From Adhaeribacter soli (lineage in GTDB: Bacteria > Bacteroidota > Bacteroidia > Cytophagales > Hymenobacteraceae): a DNA stretch of 64,000 bases. Location: assembly GCF_008727925.1 (NCBI RefSeq), contig NZ_VTWT01000014.1, positions 1-64,000 on the forward strand, written 5' to 3'. Shown in pieces: positions 18,201 through 24,916 of the stretch. The position numbers were made by a program, and so were the translations under genes. The notes beneath the pieces were generated by a model. The model searched no databases and was not told where the DNA came from. It worked only from the letters and a program-made list of their open reading frames with translations. The first letter of the stretch is position 1. Every line of letters begins with the position of its first letter.

Positions 18201-19942
18201 CTTCTAACCAATCGGTACGGAACATTACTATTAACACCTTTGCCAAGCTTACTATTTCCGGAGTACAGCTAAAAGTTTATGGCACGTATGTGAACAATGG
18301 TAATCTGGTAGACGGAACGGGTGTGAACGATGAGATCGCATTTGTGGGTACTTCTGTTCAGACCCTTGGCGGATCCGGTTCTTCCGTGATCAACAAACTG
18401 AACGTAGGTGCGGCAGGCGTAAACCTGGGTGGACCGGTTTCTATTAAACGCGCTATTGTTCTGAACGGGAACCTGGCGACCAACGGCCACAAGCTTACTT
18501 TACTATCTAACGCCGATGGCACCGCAATGGTGGTAAACAACAGCTTTGCCGTTACCGGTACGGTTACCGTGCAGCGTCACATCGACAACAGCCTGAACAG
18601 CTCGATCGGTTATCGTCATTATTCCTCCCCGGTACAGAATACAACCCTGGCAGATCTCGCCACCGGCGGCTATACTCCGGTCGTAAACCCTGCTTACAAC
18701 AATGCTGTTAAACCAGGTTTGGTGCGGCCGTTCCCGAACGTATTCGCTTTTGACGAAAGCCGCCTGAACTCCGACAGTGCCCGCTTCGAAGACTTCGGTT
18801 TCGGCTGGGAATCGCCGGCCTCCACCAGCAGCCCAATGAGACCTGGTCACGGGTATTCGGTAAACACGCCGGTGCGGACGGTAGATTTTAACGGCACCCT
18901 GAACAACGGAACCGTAAACGTTGGCACTTTAACCAGAGGCGCTACGGCTAACTCCGGCTGGCACCTGCTTGGTAACCCGTATCCTTCGCCAATGGACTGG
19001 GATCAGGTAACCAAACCTGCCGGCATGATGAATGCAGTTTATACCTTCCGTTCTGACTCCCGCTACGGTGGCAGCTATGCTTCTTATGTAAATGGTGTAG
19101 GAAACCTGACCGGCGGTGTAATTCCGGCGATGCAGGGCTTCTTTGTGCGGGTTTCTTCAACGGTTTCCGGTTTCTCGTTCAGCAACGCCGACCGGGTAAC
19201 CAATTATACAAACCCTTCCTTCTACAAAACTGCTGAAACCCGTCCGCTGGTACAGCTTAACCTGAGCAATGCTAAAGGCTTGGCCGATGAACTGTTCATT
19301 TACCAGGAGGCAGGCGCCACCGTGAACGATGATGCCGCATTTGACGCTTACAAAGTTCAGCCAAACAGCGCCGATGTACCAACCCTGTATGCCATTACGC
19401 CAAACGGCAAATCGTTAGCAATTAACGGGGTGCCGGTACTAAGCCAGGAAACGATAATTCCACTTGGTTTCTATGTGGGCGCTGCCGGAACGTATACCTT
19501 TGAACCGGCCCAGCTGCTTAACCAGGAAACCGGAGCGGAAGTGTACCTGGAAGACCGCCAGACCGGTACATTGCACAACCTGAGAACCAGTGGCAATTAT
19601 ACCTGTCAGTTGGTTGCCGGCAGCAACGCTACCCGTTTTGCCCTCCGGTTGAAACCAGCAGCCAAGGCTGTTAACCCGGTTGCCGTTCAGGAAGCCCGTT
19701 TATTCCCGAACCCGACTTCTGCTTCTAAGGGCTTCACCCTGAGCGTTGGCGGACTGACAGATGCCAATCTGAAGGTGATGGTTTACAACCAGGTTGGTCA
19801 GTTAGTAGAAAGCAGAACCATTGAGGCAGTAAACGGTATGGCAGAAGCCCAATTCTCTACCCGGAACCTGGCCAAAGGCATTTACTCGCTGAAAGTAGTT
19901 TCTGATAATTTCCAGACAACTAAAAAGGTGATCGTGCAATAA
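12206..19942 (+). CDS. Giant secreted T9SS cargo protein with three beta-helix modules
   Basis: The 2578-residue protein begins with a signal peptide (hydrophobic WLMILAALYLPGFAGSLLAQ ending near residue 44). A beta-rich N-terminal region and an Ig-like segment follow (about 240-330). Then come three related units of about 580 residues, beginning near 333, 912 and 1492. Each holds a right-handed parallel beta-helix rich in short NNxI and NTV turns, with conserved phrases such as YYYHNT, GFYQTTAATNI and YGWGIH. Units 1 and 2 end in CARDB-like beta-sandwiches (near 802 and 1380). After residue 1955 a non-repeated domain (WTGAVSTDWTNAGNWCGG) leads to a type IX sorting domain from about 2500 (RLFPNPTSASKGF to KKVIVQ). 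It should be exported and anchored on or released from the cell surface. An adhesin or polysaccharide-binding role is inference. Confidence 0.9.
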   Translation: MQKHLLKQGTGSRKAWLPDRFSVKWLMILAALYLPGFAGSLLAQTSVQIGTGTDIAASTLYGPVYRYSSTSTTNGARTNMLWTAAEMAAAGIPSGAIITKIEFNKANTANFNGNVPFKMLVANTSNTALNTTDTWASILQTHTQVINNTAFNLPATTGWVPFTFSAPFNYTGGAFEVATEHSVASLAQPRSTDKIQWEFTSGHAGKIVGVSDPNGATLSGTVTGYKERPNIRITFTSNTCTSPPIAGATESSANIVCPNTSFNLSLNGNSIGVGLTFQWQSSPNGTTWSNIPGAESVTFTTSQTTTNYYRAVLTCSGSSTSSTPVQVFTPAILSGTYTIDKRQATNLNTRTFASFKEAVDIMTCVGINAATTFNVASGSGPYNEQVVIPAITGASASNRITFNGNGNTIGFNATVTGARHIFKLDGADFITLNNFVIDATDGSYGWGIHLINEADNNNITNNIINSSLTSATSSAFAGIVATNSTSTVGTAGNNANNTTISGNTVSGGYHAISLSGNGTTAPAIGNVITSNTVKNGYIYHIHLEDQDGTQVSGNDIHRMDRGTVSSFYAVYVTGASRNILIQKNKMHDGFTASPGSTSVAYPLYFTSADALVGQENKVINNLIYNINTNGTIYGMYNSGSDGVYYYHNTISLDNTANTGTMRGFYQTTAATNIKFINNIVAMNTGTAGVKHAIYFGTNATGIESNNNVLYLTGGASGSGIGYLTSNRVTLADWTAATGDDANSVSSDPLFVDAANGNFIPTSSDIDNIGRNVGVTTDFDGGAARSTTTPDAGAFEFSPPTLDAGVIAISPLPTPVAPGVSTPIEVTIQNFGLDPIYSVTISYKVDGGTATTYNYTNASGLASGATDTKVIGNYAFSAGSHTLEAFTSKPNGIIDANAANNSTTISVYACSPLAGAKTIGGTAGPNNFASFTDAVEALKICGVSGAVTFTAMGNATFNEQIEIPAITGASASNTITFDGAGRTLSFDPTVSAARYVIRLNGADHVTIKNLNIETTGTGTSAYGWGIHFINGADNNTILNNTITIGSTSTTESNSAGIVFSNSNTTATTTGNNGNNNVISGNTITGGYKGVGLYGLSTSTGANQILNNSVQDVYATGIELGGAYATLVEGNNISRPTRTTVGTFEGITLSGATQNSVITKNRIHNTHGGASSLSGQVNGIYSSSNDAPVGKENIVSNNLIYNINNTGTIYALYNSGSAGVFYYHNTVHLNNTANTGTNRGFYQTTAATNIRIINNMITIAGGTTGAKHALYFGTTTSGITSNRNNLYLTGGSSSSGVGFYSSNQATLANWKTANGGAYDQNSISEDPDYVTTAGGDNLKPNSPAVNNLGQNLLTVVPQDVLNVNRTTTPDMGAYEFTPPATADAGITAILSPGISLAPGTNAPIQVTLKNFGGAPLTSATVKFSINGTVIGSPFNFTQTPGLATNASTTITIGNYTFATGGTYTLRAFTELPNGTTDIDPTNNFTEITISVCSPLSGTKTIGGTPAANNYYATFTDAVKALVDCGVSGPVTFNVAAGTYNEQITIPEITGASATNRITFNGNGRTIGFTSANTNQRAVIKLDGADYITLNNLVIDATSGTYGWGIHLTNGANNNTITNNTINSSLTSTLNNFSGIVASGSNTAATTDGVNASNTTITGNTVNGGYYGIILVGNGATGQAIGNTVMNNTVKNFYNYGIYSDGQNGTVISGNDIHRLDRASASLSSFYGIYGTTSKNLLIEKNKIHDPFANNNASTSLAYGIYFTTNDAAAGSENKVINNLIYNIKNNGLAYGIYNSGSDGAYYYHNTIDLNHPANTSTVRGFYQTTAATNIVFKNNNVTVTGGTTGVKHAIYFGTNATGIVSDNNNLYLTGGASGSGIGYLTSNRVTLADWTTATSDDANSVSGDPGYVSAATGNLKPTSGILNNKGANVGVTTDFTGASRNATTPDPGAYEFNAPSCVAGQWTGAVSTDWTNAGNWCGGILPTLTTDVLIPAGTPFSPVISSNQSVRNITINTFAKLTISGVQLKVYGTYVNNGNLVDGTGVNDEIAFVGTSVQTLGGSGSSVINKLNVGAAGVNLGGPVSIKRAIVLNGNLATNGHKLTLLSNADGTAMVVNNSFAVTGTVTVQRHIDNSLNSSIGYRHYSSPVQNTTLADLATGGYTPVVNPAYNNAVKPGLVRPFPNVFAFDESRLNSDSARFEDFGFGWESPASTSSPMRPGHGYSVNTPVRTVDFNGTLNNGTVNVGTLTRGATANSGWHLLGNPYPSPMDWDQVTKPAGMMNAVYTFRSDSRYGGSYASYVNGVGNLTGGVIPAMQGFFVRVSSTVSGFSFSNADRVTNYTNPSFYKTAETRPLVQLNLSNAKGLADELFIYQEAGATVNDDAAFDAYKVQPNSADVPTLYAITPNGKSLAINGVPVLSQETIIPLGFYVGAAGTYTFEPAQLLNQETGAEVYLEDRQTGTLHNLRTSGNYTCQLVAGSNATRFALRLKPAAKAVNPVAVQEARLFPNPTSASKGFTLSVGGLTDANLKVMVYNQVGQLVESRTIEAVNGMAEAQFSTRNLAKGIYSLKVVSDNFQTTKKVIVQ

Positions 19943-19965
19943 GCCCTTATACCTTAATTTTTTTA

Positions 19966-19993
19966 AAAACCGGAGGCCAACGCTTCCGGTTTT
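19966..19993 (+). terminator. Intrinsic terminator of the giant T9SS protein gene
   Basis: AAAACCGGA (19966-19974) pairs with TCCGGTTTT (19985-19993), followed by T residues, 24 bases after the stop codon. Confidence 0.8.
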
Positions 19994-20150
19994 TTGTTTT
20001 AGAAGGGAACCGGTAAAAGCATATTTACCGCGCCAACCCGTCCTTCCGAAACTGCCTGAAATCGGGAAGCGCTTTTTAAGATAAAACCTATATCATTTTA
20101 GCTGGTTTCAGATGAATTGAAGAGAACGCAAGCCTTCCGGTGTTTTTCCG

Positions 20151-20158
20151 TACCTTTG
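20151..20158 (+). promoter_or_regulatory. TAnnTTTG promoter for the DEAD-box helicase
   Basis: TACCTTTG lies 31 bases before the ATG at 20190, an exact match to the Bacteroidota -7 element. Confidence 0.6.
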
Positions 20159-20189
20159 CACACTATTTCAAGATTTTACCTGTACCGCC

Positions 20190-21632
20190 ATGACCGAAGA
20201 AGCGAAAGACCAGCACGAAGACAACCAAAATGAATCTGCTGAAAACACGGAGCAATCTGCTGAAAATGCAAATAAACCCGAAGAAACAGCAGCGCCGGAG
20301 ATTACTTTCGCCGATTTCAAGCTGAACAAGCAGTTGCTGAACGCCATTGAAGAAGCTGGTTTTACTACGCCAACGCCGGTGCAGCAGAAAACTATTCCGC
20401 TCATTACGGCCGGCCACGATGTAATGGGCATTGCTCAAACCGGAACCGGTAAAACCGCCGCCTTTGTACTGCCGATCTTAATGAAGGTGAAATACGCCCA
20501 GGGAAATAATCCGCGGGCTCTGATTGTAGTACCCACGCGCGAGCTGGGCATGCAGATCGAAGATCATATTAAAAAGCTGGCCAAATATACCGATATCCGT
20601 TTCTTTGCGATCTACGGCGGACTTGGTCCGAAAAGCCAGATCGAGCAGATCGAGAAAGGCGTAGATATTTTAATTGCCACGCCGGGCCGTTTGATGGAGC
20701 TTTACCTGAAAGGTGCTCTGATTCTGAAAGAACTGAAAACCCTGGTACTCGACGAAGCCGATAAAATGATGGACATGGGCTTTATGCCGCAGATCCGGGC
20801 CTTGCTGGAAGTTATTCCGCGCAAGCGTCAGAATTTGCTTTTTTCGGCTACCATGAGCCCGCGCATCGAGAAGCTTTCGGAAGAATTCCTGGAATTTCCG
20901 ATGAAAGTGGAGATTACCCGCCAGGCCACGCCGGTAGATACGGTTACGCAAGTTCTGTACCACGTTCCGAATTTACCAACCAAAATAAACCTGCTGGAAT
21001 ACCTGGTGCGCGATGAAGAGAAATTTAACCGCGTAATGATCTTCTGCCGCAGCAAAGCTACCGCCGAAAACGTTTCGAAATTCCTGATCCGGAAAGTAAT
21101 AGGCGAAACCCGCGTGCTGCACGGCAACAAGGGCCAGAACACCCGCATCAACGCCATCGAAGATTTCCGCAATGGCGATATTCGTTTCCTGGTTGCTACC
21201 GATGTGGCTGCCCGCGGCATTGATGTAAGTTTAGTAAGCCACGTAATAAATTTCGATGTGCCGGCCATTTACGAAGATTATGTGCACCGCATTGGCCGCA
21301 CCGGCCGCGCTTACAACGAAGGCCACGCCATTACGTTCGCGAACGAAGCTGAACTTACCAGCATTGCCGAGATCGAGAAACTGATGCACATGAAGATTCC
21401 GGTAGCCGAGATGCCGGAGGAAGTGAGGATCGAGAAAACCGGTTTCGACGAAAAACAGAAAATTGCCAAAGACCTCGACAACCAGAAAAAGAAACTCGAT
21501 CCGGATTTTAAAGGCGCATTCCACGAGAAGAAACAATACCTCCGCGAAGGCGTGATCGATAAACGGACCGGGAAGCCTTTTGTAGAAAAGAAACCGACGA
21601 AGATCAGAGGCTTCAGACGGAATAAGTCTTGA
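20190..21632 (+). CDS. DEAD/DEAH box ATP-dependent RNA helicase (RhlE/CsdA-like)
   Basis: This is a cytoplasmic RNA helicase of 480 residues. An acidic, disordered N-tail (about 40 residues) precedes the Q motif (FADFKLNKQLLNAIEEAGF). Then follow motif I AQTGTGKT, Ia PTRELG, Ib TPGR, motif II DEAD, motif III SAT, motif IV region IFCRSK, motif V DVAARGID and motif VI HRIGRTGRA. The C-terminal 80 residues are basic and end in KIRGFRRNKS, a likely RNA-binding tail. Such enzymes aid ribosome assembly, RNA decay or cold adaptation. It is monocistronic, with its own promoter at 20151-20158 and a terminator just after the stop. Confidence 0.93.
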   Translation: MTEEAKDQHEDNQNESAENTEQSAENANKPEETAAPEITFADFKLNKQLLNAIEEAGFTTPTPVQQKTIPLITAGHDVMGIAQTGTGKTAAFVLPILMKVKYAQGNNPRALIVVPTRELGMQIEDHIKKLAKYTDIRFFAIYGGLGPKSQIEQIEKGVDILIATPGRLMELYLKGALILKELKTLVLDEADKMMDMGFMPQIRALLEVIPRKRQNLLFSATMSPRIEKLSEEFLEFPMKVEITRQATPVDTVTQVLYHVPNLPTKINLLEYLVRDEEKFNRVMIFCRSKATAENVSKFLIRKVIGETRVLHGNKGQNTRINAIEDFRNGDIRFLVATDVAARGIDVSLVSHVINFDVPAIYEDYVHRIGRTGRAYNEGHAITFANEAELTSIAEIEKLMHMKIPVAEMPEEVRIEKTGFDEKQKIAKDLDNQKKKLDPDFKGAFHEKKQYLREGVIDKRTGKPFVEKKPTKIRGFRRNKS

Positions 21633-21672
21633 CCCCACCCAGCCCTCCCCTAAATCAGGGGAGGGCTTTTTT
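21633..21672 (+). terminator. Intrinsic terminator formed by a dispersed CCCTCCCC repeat
   Basis: CCCTCCCCT and AGGGGAGGG pair across a short loop and are followed by ten T. The sequence is nearly identical to 10261-10298, so a dispersed repeat serves as the terminator here. Confidence 0.8.
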
Positions 21673-21738
21673 TTTTGGTATATTGAAGGCCTAAATATTT
21701 AGCCTTCTCTGATTTTGATTTAATTTATTTTCTCCAAA

Positions 21739-22124
21739 ATGGATATTTCTTCAAAAATAATATTCTATGGCAGCTCTTTAATTTTAATCATTTTAGCACT
21801 AGCCGGTATCGACAAAAAATTAAGGAACAATAAAACTCTTCTTAAATTAAGTGTTGTAATTTTAGTATTTGGCTTAAGTGGTTTTATGATTCGGAGAGAA
21901 GCAACAGCTGAAGTTGTTTTCTCAATGTCAGGCCCATTCATATATATATAGTTTCCTATAGCTTATTAAGACAACTTTATAAAAGTAATTACAATATTGA
22001 ACCTACCTACACCTGGTTAACGGCTTATGATGTAGAAGAAATGCGCCAAGTAAATGTGTTCGATAAACTAGTTCATATTCTTCCACTTCTTTTAGGTTTC
22101 TTTCTACCACTTCTTATTGTTTAA
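21739..22124 (+). pseudogene. Small membrane protein interrupted at a TA dinucleotide tract
   Basis: The first frame (21739-21953) encodes 70 residues with two hydrophobic segments (IIFYGSSLILIILALAGI and LLKLSVVILVFGLSGF) and stops right after the repeat (AT)5A at 21940-21950. The downstream frame continues IYIVSYSLLRQLYKSNYN, WLTAYDVEEMRQ and a last hydrophobic segment (LVHILPLLLGFFLPLLIV), ending with TAA at 22122-22124. Removing one TA unit joins them into a protein of about 127 residues with three to four membrane segments. I do not recognise a family. The base composition is clearly more A+T-rich than its neighbours, suggesting later acquisition. It could be a phase-variable gene, a decayed gene or a sequencing slip. 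Confidence 0.55.
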
Positions 22125-22189
22125 ACTGAAAACCTATATGGGTGAATTTGGGAGCATTTTCCCCAATGATACCCTTATTAAAAAAACCG

Positions 22190-22312
22190 CAATAACGTGC
22201 GGACAGGTCGCGACCTGTCCCTACGGGGGATCAATTCTGAAAATTCCGTAAATTCTGTAAATTCTGATTCAGACTAATGTCCTAATAATCCTTTAATCCT
22301 GAAAATCCTGAT
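22190..22312. repeat. Non-coding repeat block
   Basis: GGACAGGTCGCGACCTGTCC (22201-22220) is a perfect palindrome. It is followed by tandem-like AATTCTGTAAATTCTG and AATCCTGAAAATCCTG words ending in GATTCA at the stop of the next gene. No gene is seen. Confidence 0.65.
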
Positions 22313-22771
22313 TCATTTACCAAGAAACGGCAGGTCCAGATGCCTTAAATGAAGGAGGGCGAAGGTAAAAACGGTACCCCAGAGCACGGCGCTCCAGAGC
22401 ATGTGCAGCAGGATTTCGCCGCGTTTGGCGCCTAAAACGGTGGCAATGATGGTTCCGATAATGGGGCTTAGCAGCACCGGCGTAAGGAAAGCAATGCCGC
22501 CCATGCCGAACCGCTGCCACACTTTTACAATGCGGCGGCTTTTTTTATTGAAAACGGGTTTATTCTTAAGCTTTCGGTTTTTGGCGTAATTCTTCGAAAC
22601 GGCAGTACCGATAATGCTGAAAAGCAGCACGCTGGTCATCATGCCGGCAACGGTCAGGCCGAAGGTGGTCCAGAAAGAAAAACCCAGGGCAGCGCCTGTG
22701 AGTGGCCCACCAAAGAACTTGACCATGCTGAGCAGGTAAACAGAAGAATATTTAACAATTACTTCGAACAC
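22313..22771 (-). CDS. Small multidrug export protein-like membrane protein
   Basis: The 152-residue protein has about four membrane segments. Its layout (VKFFGGPLTGAALG, then GMMTSVLLFSIIG, a basic loop, then RFGMGGIAFLTPVLLSPIIGTIIATVLGAKR and a last helix) resembles proteins annotated as small multi-drug export proteins (PF06695) in Bacteroidota. That name is historical, and transport of drugs is not shown for most members. FLTPVLLSP with GTIIATVLG is the most conserved-looking part, in a re-entrant-helix-like arrangement. The gene is leftward, 131 bases from the upp stop, and probably independent. The family call is moderate and the substrate unknown. Confidence 0.6.
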   Translation of the reverse strand: MFEVIVKYSSVYLLSMVKFFGGPLTGAALGFSFWTTFGLTVAGMMTSVLLFSIIGTAVSKNYAKNRKLKNKPVFNKKSRRIVKVWQRFGMGGIAFLTPVLLSPIIGTIIATVLGAKRGEILLHMLWSAVLWGTVFTFALLHLRHLDLPFLGK

Positions 22772-22902
22772 TTTATAAACCTAACTGAAAGCTTTTATAC
22801 GCAAAATAAACCCGACCGAAGGTTTGAAAACGCGAACTTAGCTAAAAGTTAACGTCCGGTGGCTATAGAAATTCGCCGGAAGCCGGAAGAAATTAAAATA
22901 AA

Positions 22903-23550
22903 TTAGGGAAGGCTGTATTTTGCGCCGTACGCCAGGTTGCCCGCATCGCCCAGGCCCGGGATAATGTAGGCGTGTTCGTTCAGTTTTTCGTCTAAAGCGC
23001 CCAGCCAAATTTTTACGTTGGGCAACTCCTGCTGAATGTGGGCGATGCCTTCGGGACTAGCCACACAGGCAGCAATATGCGTTTCGCGGGGCGTGCCAAA
23101 ACGAAGCATAGCCTGGTAGGTAAGCGCCAGCGATTTACCGGTAGCCAGCATGGGGTCTACCAGCAGCAGGATTTTATTTTCCAGAGAAACCGAGGTCATG
23201 TAATCTACCCTTACTTCCAGGTCGGCGGTACGTTCTACCCGGTAGGCAGCCACGAAAGCGCTTTCGGAAGCATCGAAATAATTCAGGAAACCGTGGTGAA
23301 AAGGCAGGCCGGCACGCAAAACGGTAGCCAACACCGGAAACTCGACAGGCAGATTGGCAGTGGTTTCGGCCAGCGGCGTTTGCACTTTCCGGGTTTCGTA
23401 GGGTAGCGTTTTCGAGATTTCGTAAGCCAGCAATTCGCCGAGGCGTTCCAGATTGCGGCGGAAACGCATGGTATCTTTCTGCACATTTACGTCGCGGAGC
23501 TGGGCCAGGAAATACCCGGCTATGGAATTTTCTTTCGTGAGGATGTACAT
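22903..23550 (-). CDS. upp: Uracil phosphoribosyltransferase
   Basis: Upp salvages uracil by transferring it to PRPP to give UMP. The 215-residue length is normal. The PRPP-binding loop LLLVDPMLATGKS lies at residues 128-140. The family's uracil-binding C terminus is represented by IPGLGDAGNLAYG, and the RAGLPFHHGF segment at 79-88 matches the RAGL motif. The ATG overlaps the stop codon of the upstream acetyltransferase by one base, so the two form a leftward operon with translational coupling. The enzyme is cytoplasmic. Confidence 0.95.
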   Translation of the reverse strand: MYILTKENSIAGYFLAQLRDVNVQKDTMRFRRNLERLGELLAYEISKTLPYETRKVQTPLAETTANLPVEFPVLATVLRAGLPFHHGFLNYFDASESAFVAAYRVERTADLEVRVDYMTSVSLENKILLLVDPMLATGKSLALTYQAMLRFGTPRETHIAACVASPEGIAHIQQELPNVKIWLGALDEKLNEHAYIIPGLGDAGNLAYGAKYSLP

Positions 23551-24485
23551 TATTTCAGAAGCGGTTTCAGGTACCAGGGTAAGTTGTTCCGGCTTACGGA
23601 AAGGTAAGTTACGGGTTTTGCCCCAAAACTGCTATAAAAACGCGCCAGATTCGGTATGCTGCTGCCTTCGAAATCCAGAATGGTGGGCGTGCCTGCGTAT
23701 TGCTTTATGATGCGGCTGATCAGAAAGGGCATGGCGCCGTGCTGTTTGCCGGTCTCGGAAGTAGCGCTAAAAAGGAAAATAAGCTTGCCCGGTTGTTTCA
23801 GAAACAAAGCGCCCGCAATTAATTCGTTGTTCTTTCTTATCTCTAAAAGCTGGGCCAGTGAGTTTTTCTGCAGAAAAACGTACTGTTTCTGGAACAAGGC
23901 ATAATGCCGGTCTTTAACTTCTTTCAGTTCTTTGCCGCGTGTTTGCCGATACAGTTTTATCAGGTCGGGCAGGTTTTCGGTTTCCGTAACTTCGAACTTT
24001 TCTTTTTTGGCTTTTTTAATGTTTCGCTTCAGGTTGGTGGCAAAACTCTCCTTTAGAACTTCGTACGCATAGGTCAGGTTTAAATGGAACGTAATGCGCG
24101 GCACCGAGGAAAATCCCTTTGGCAAATGGCCCATTTCAAAAGTATTGCCCGTATTCAGCTGCAAATAAACCTTCCGGAGCCGCTTCGGAATTTGCCCCAG
24201 ATACGGGGCCACCGTGGTTTCCCGGCTTTCCGGCGTGGTAAACAAGCCAAGCTGTTGCGAATGAAAAGGCTGATAGATAAACGGTTCGGTGAGCAGCTTT
24301 TTAAAAGGCAGGGGAAAAACTGAAACATACTTCCCGTGCTGCATTTCCACAATGGCATCCCAGCTTCCGCCGGTAGAAACGTTCAAATAACCGGCATAGG
24401 CATACACCAAATGCTGTTCCGCACGTTGCACGCACGCGTCCCAAAGGGTGAAGTCTATTTCGGAATGTTGCAGGTATTTAAGCAC
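23550..24485 (-). CDS. GNAT-fold acyltransferase (BioF2-like/FemAB-like)
   Basis: The 311-residue protein looks like the GNAT subgroup of PF13480 (BioF2-like), which uses acyl-CoA or related donors and includes FemAB-like and polysaccharide-modifying enzymes. Supporting features are the NLKRNIKKAKKEKFEV segment near residues 147-162, the mid-chain RTRGKELKEVKDRHYALF helix, and the C-terminal core ELIAGALFLKQPGKLIFLFSATS followed by DFEGSSIPNLARFYSSFGA. No membrane segment is seen. It overlaps upp by one base and precedes it in the same leftward operon. The acceptor substrate cannot be read from the sequence. A near-consensus TCTAATTTGC lies just upstream of the start. Confidence 0.75.
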   Translation of the reverse strand: MLKYLQHSEIDFTLWDACVQRAEQHLVYAYAGYLNVSTGGSWDAIVEMQHGKYVSVFPLPFKKLLTEPFIYQPFHSQQLGLFTTPESRETTVAPYLGQIPKRLRKVYLQLNTGNTFEMGHLPKGFSSVPRITFHLNLTYAYEVLKESFATNLKRNIKKAKKEKFEVTETENLPDLIKLYRQTRGKELKEVKDRHYALFQKQYVFLQKNSLAQLLEIRKNNELIAGALFLKQPGKLIFLFSATSETGKQHGAMPFLISRIIKQYAGTPTILDFEGSSIPNLARFYSSFGAKPVTYLSVSRNNLPWYLKPLLK

Positions 24486-24916
24486 GGGTGCAAATTAGAG
24501 ATAATGAATTAGAAATTAGAAATTAGAAATTAGAAATTTTAGGGCAAGGCTACAGGAAGATAATTGCGAGAATAATGCCTTTACCTGTTTTATATTCCAG
24601 AGAAATATTCATTGCCGTCTGCTTTAGCTGACGGATGCAGACTGCCAGAATTCAGCCTTAACCCTTCATGTTAATTGGATTTGGTTAAAGCCGAAAAGGG
24701 AAACCATTTAAATCCGTCAGCTAAAGCAGACGGCAATGAATTGAAATGATTTAGAAATAAACCTGCGTGCTTTCATTTTCCTTCAGGCAACTGTTATGTT
24801 TAAATCCTTGTCTTCCAGAACTAAAAACGCTATCAATTTCAACCTAAAACCCCGAAAAGCAGTACATTGGTTTTCTGTAACGGATTTCCGTTCTTTAGCT
24901 TTCTTTTAACCCGAAT
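24486..24916. repeat. Intergenic region with a perfect 28-bp inverted repeat
   Basis: Tandem ATTAGAAATTAGAA words (24504-24538) are followed by an inverted pair at 24608-24635 and 24713-24740 whose arms are perfectly complementary over 28 bp (core CCGTCTGCTTTAGCTGACGG). A related single copy lies near 42047-42066. The pair encloses 77 bp without a gene. The arrangement is that of a REP doublet. Confidence 0.8.

Noticed and set aside
24504-24538. Regular ATTAGAAATT repeats considered as a CRISPR array
   Set aside because: The unit is about 10 bases and tandem, with no spacers and no cas genes.
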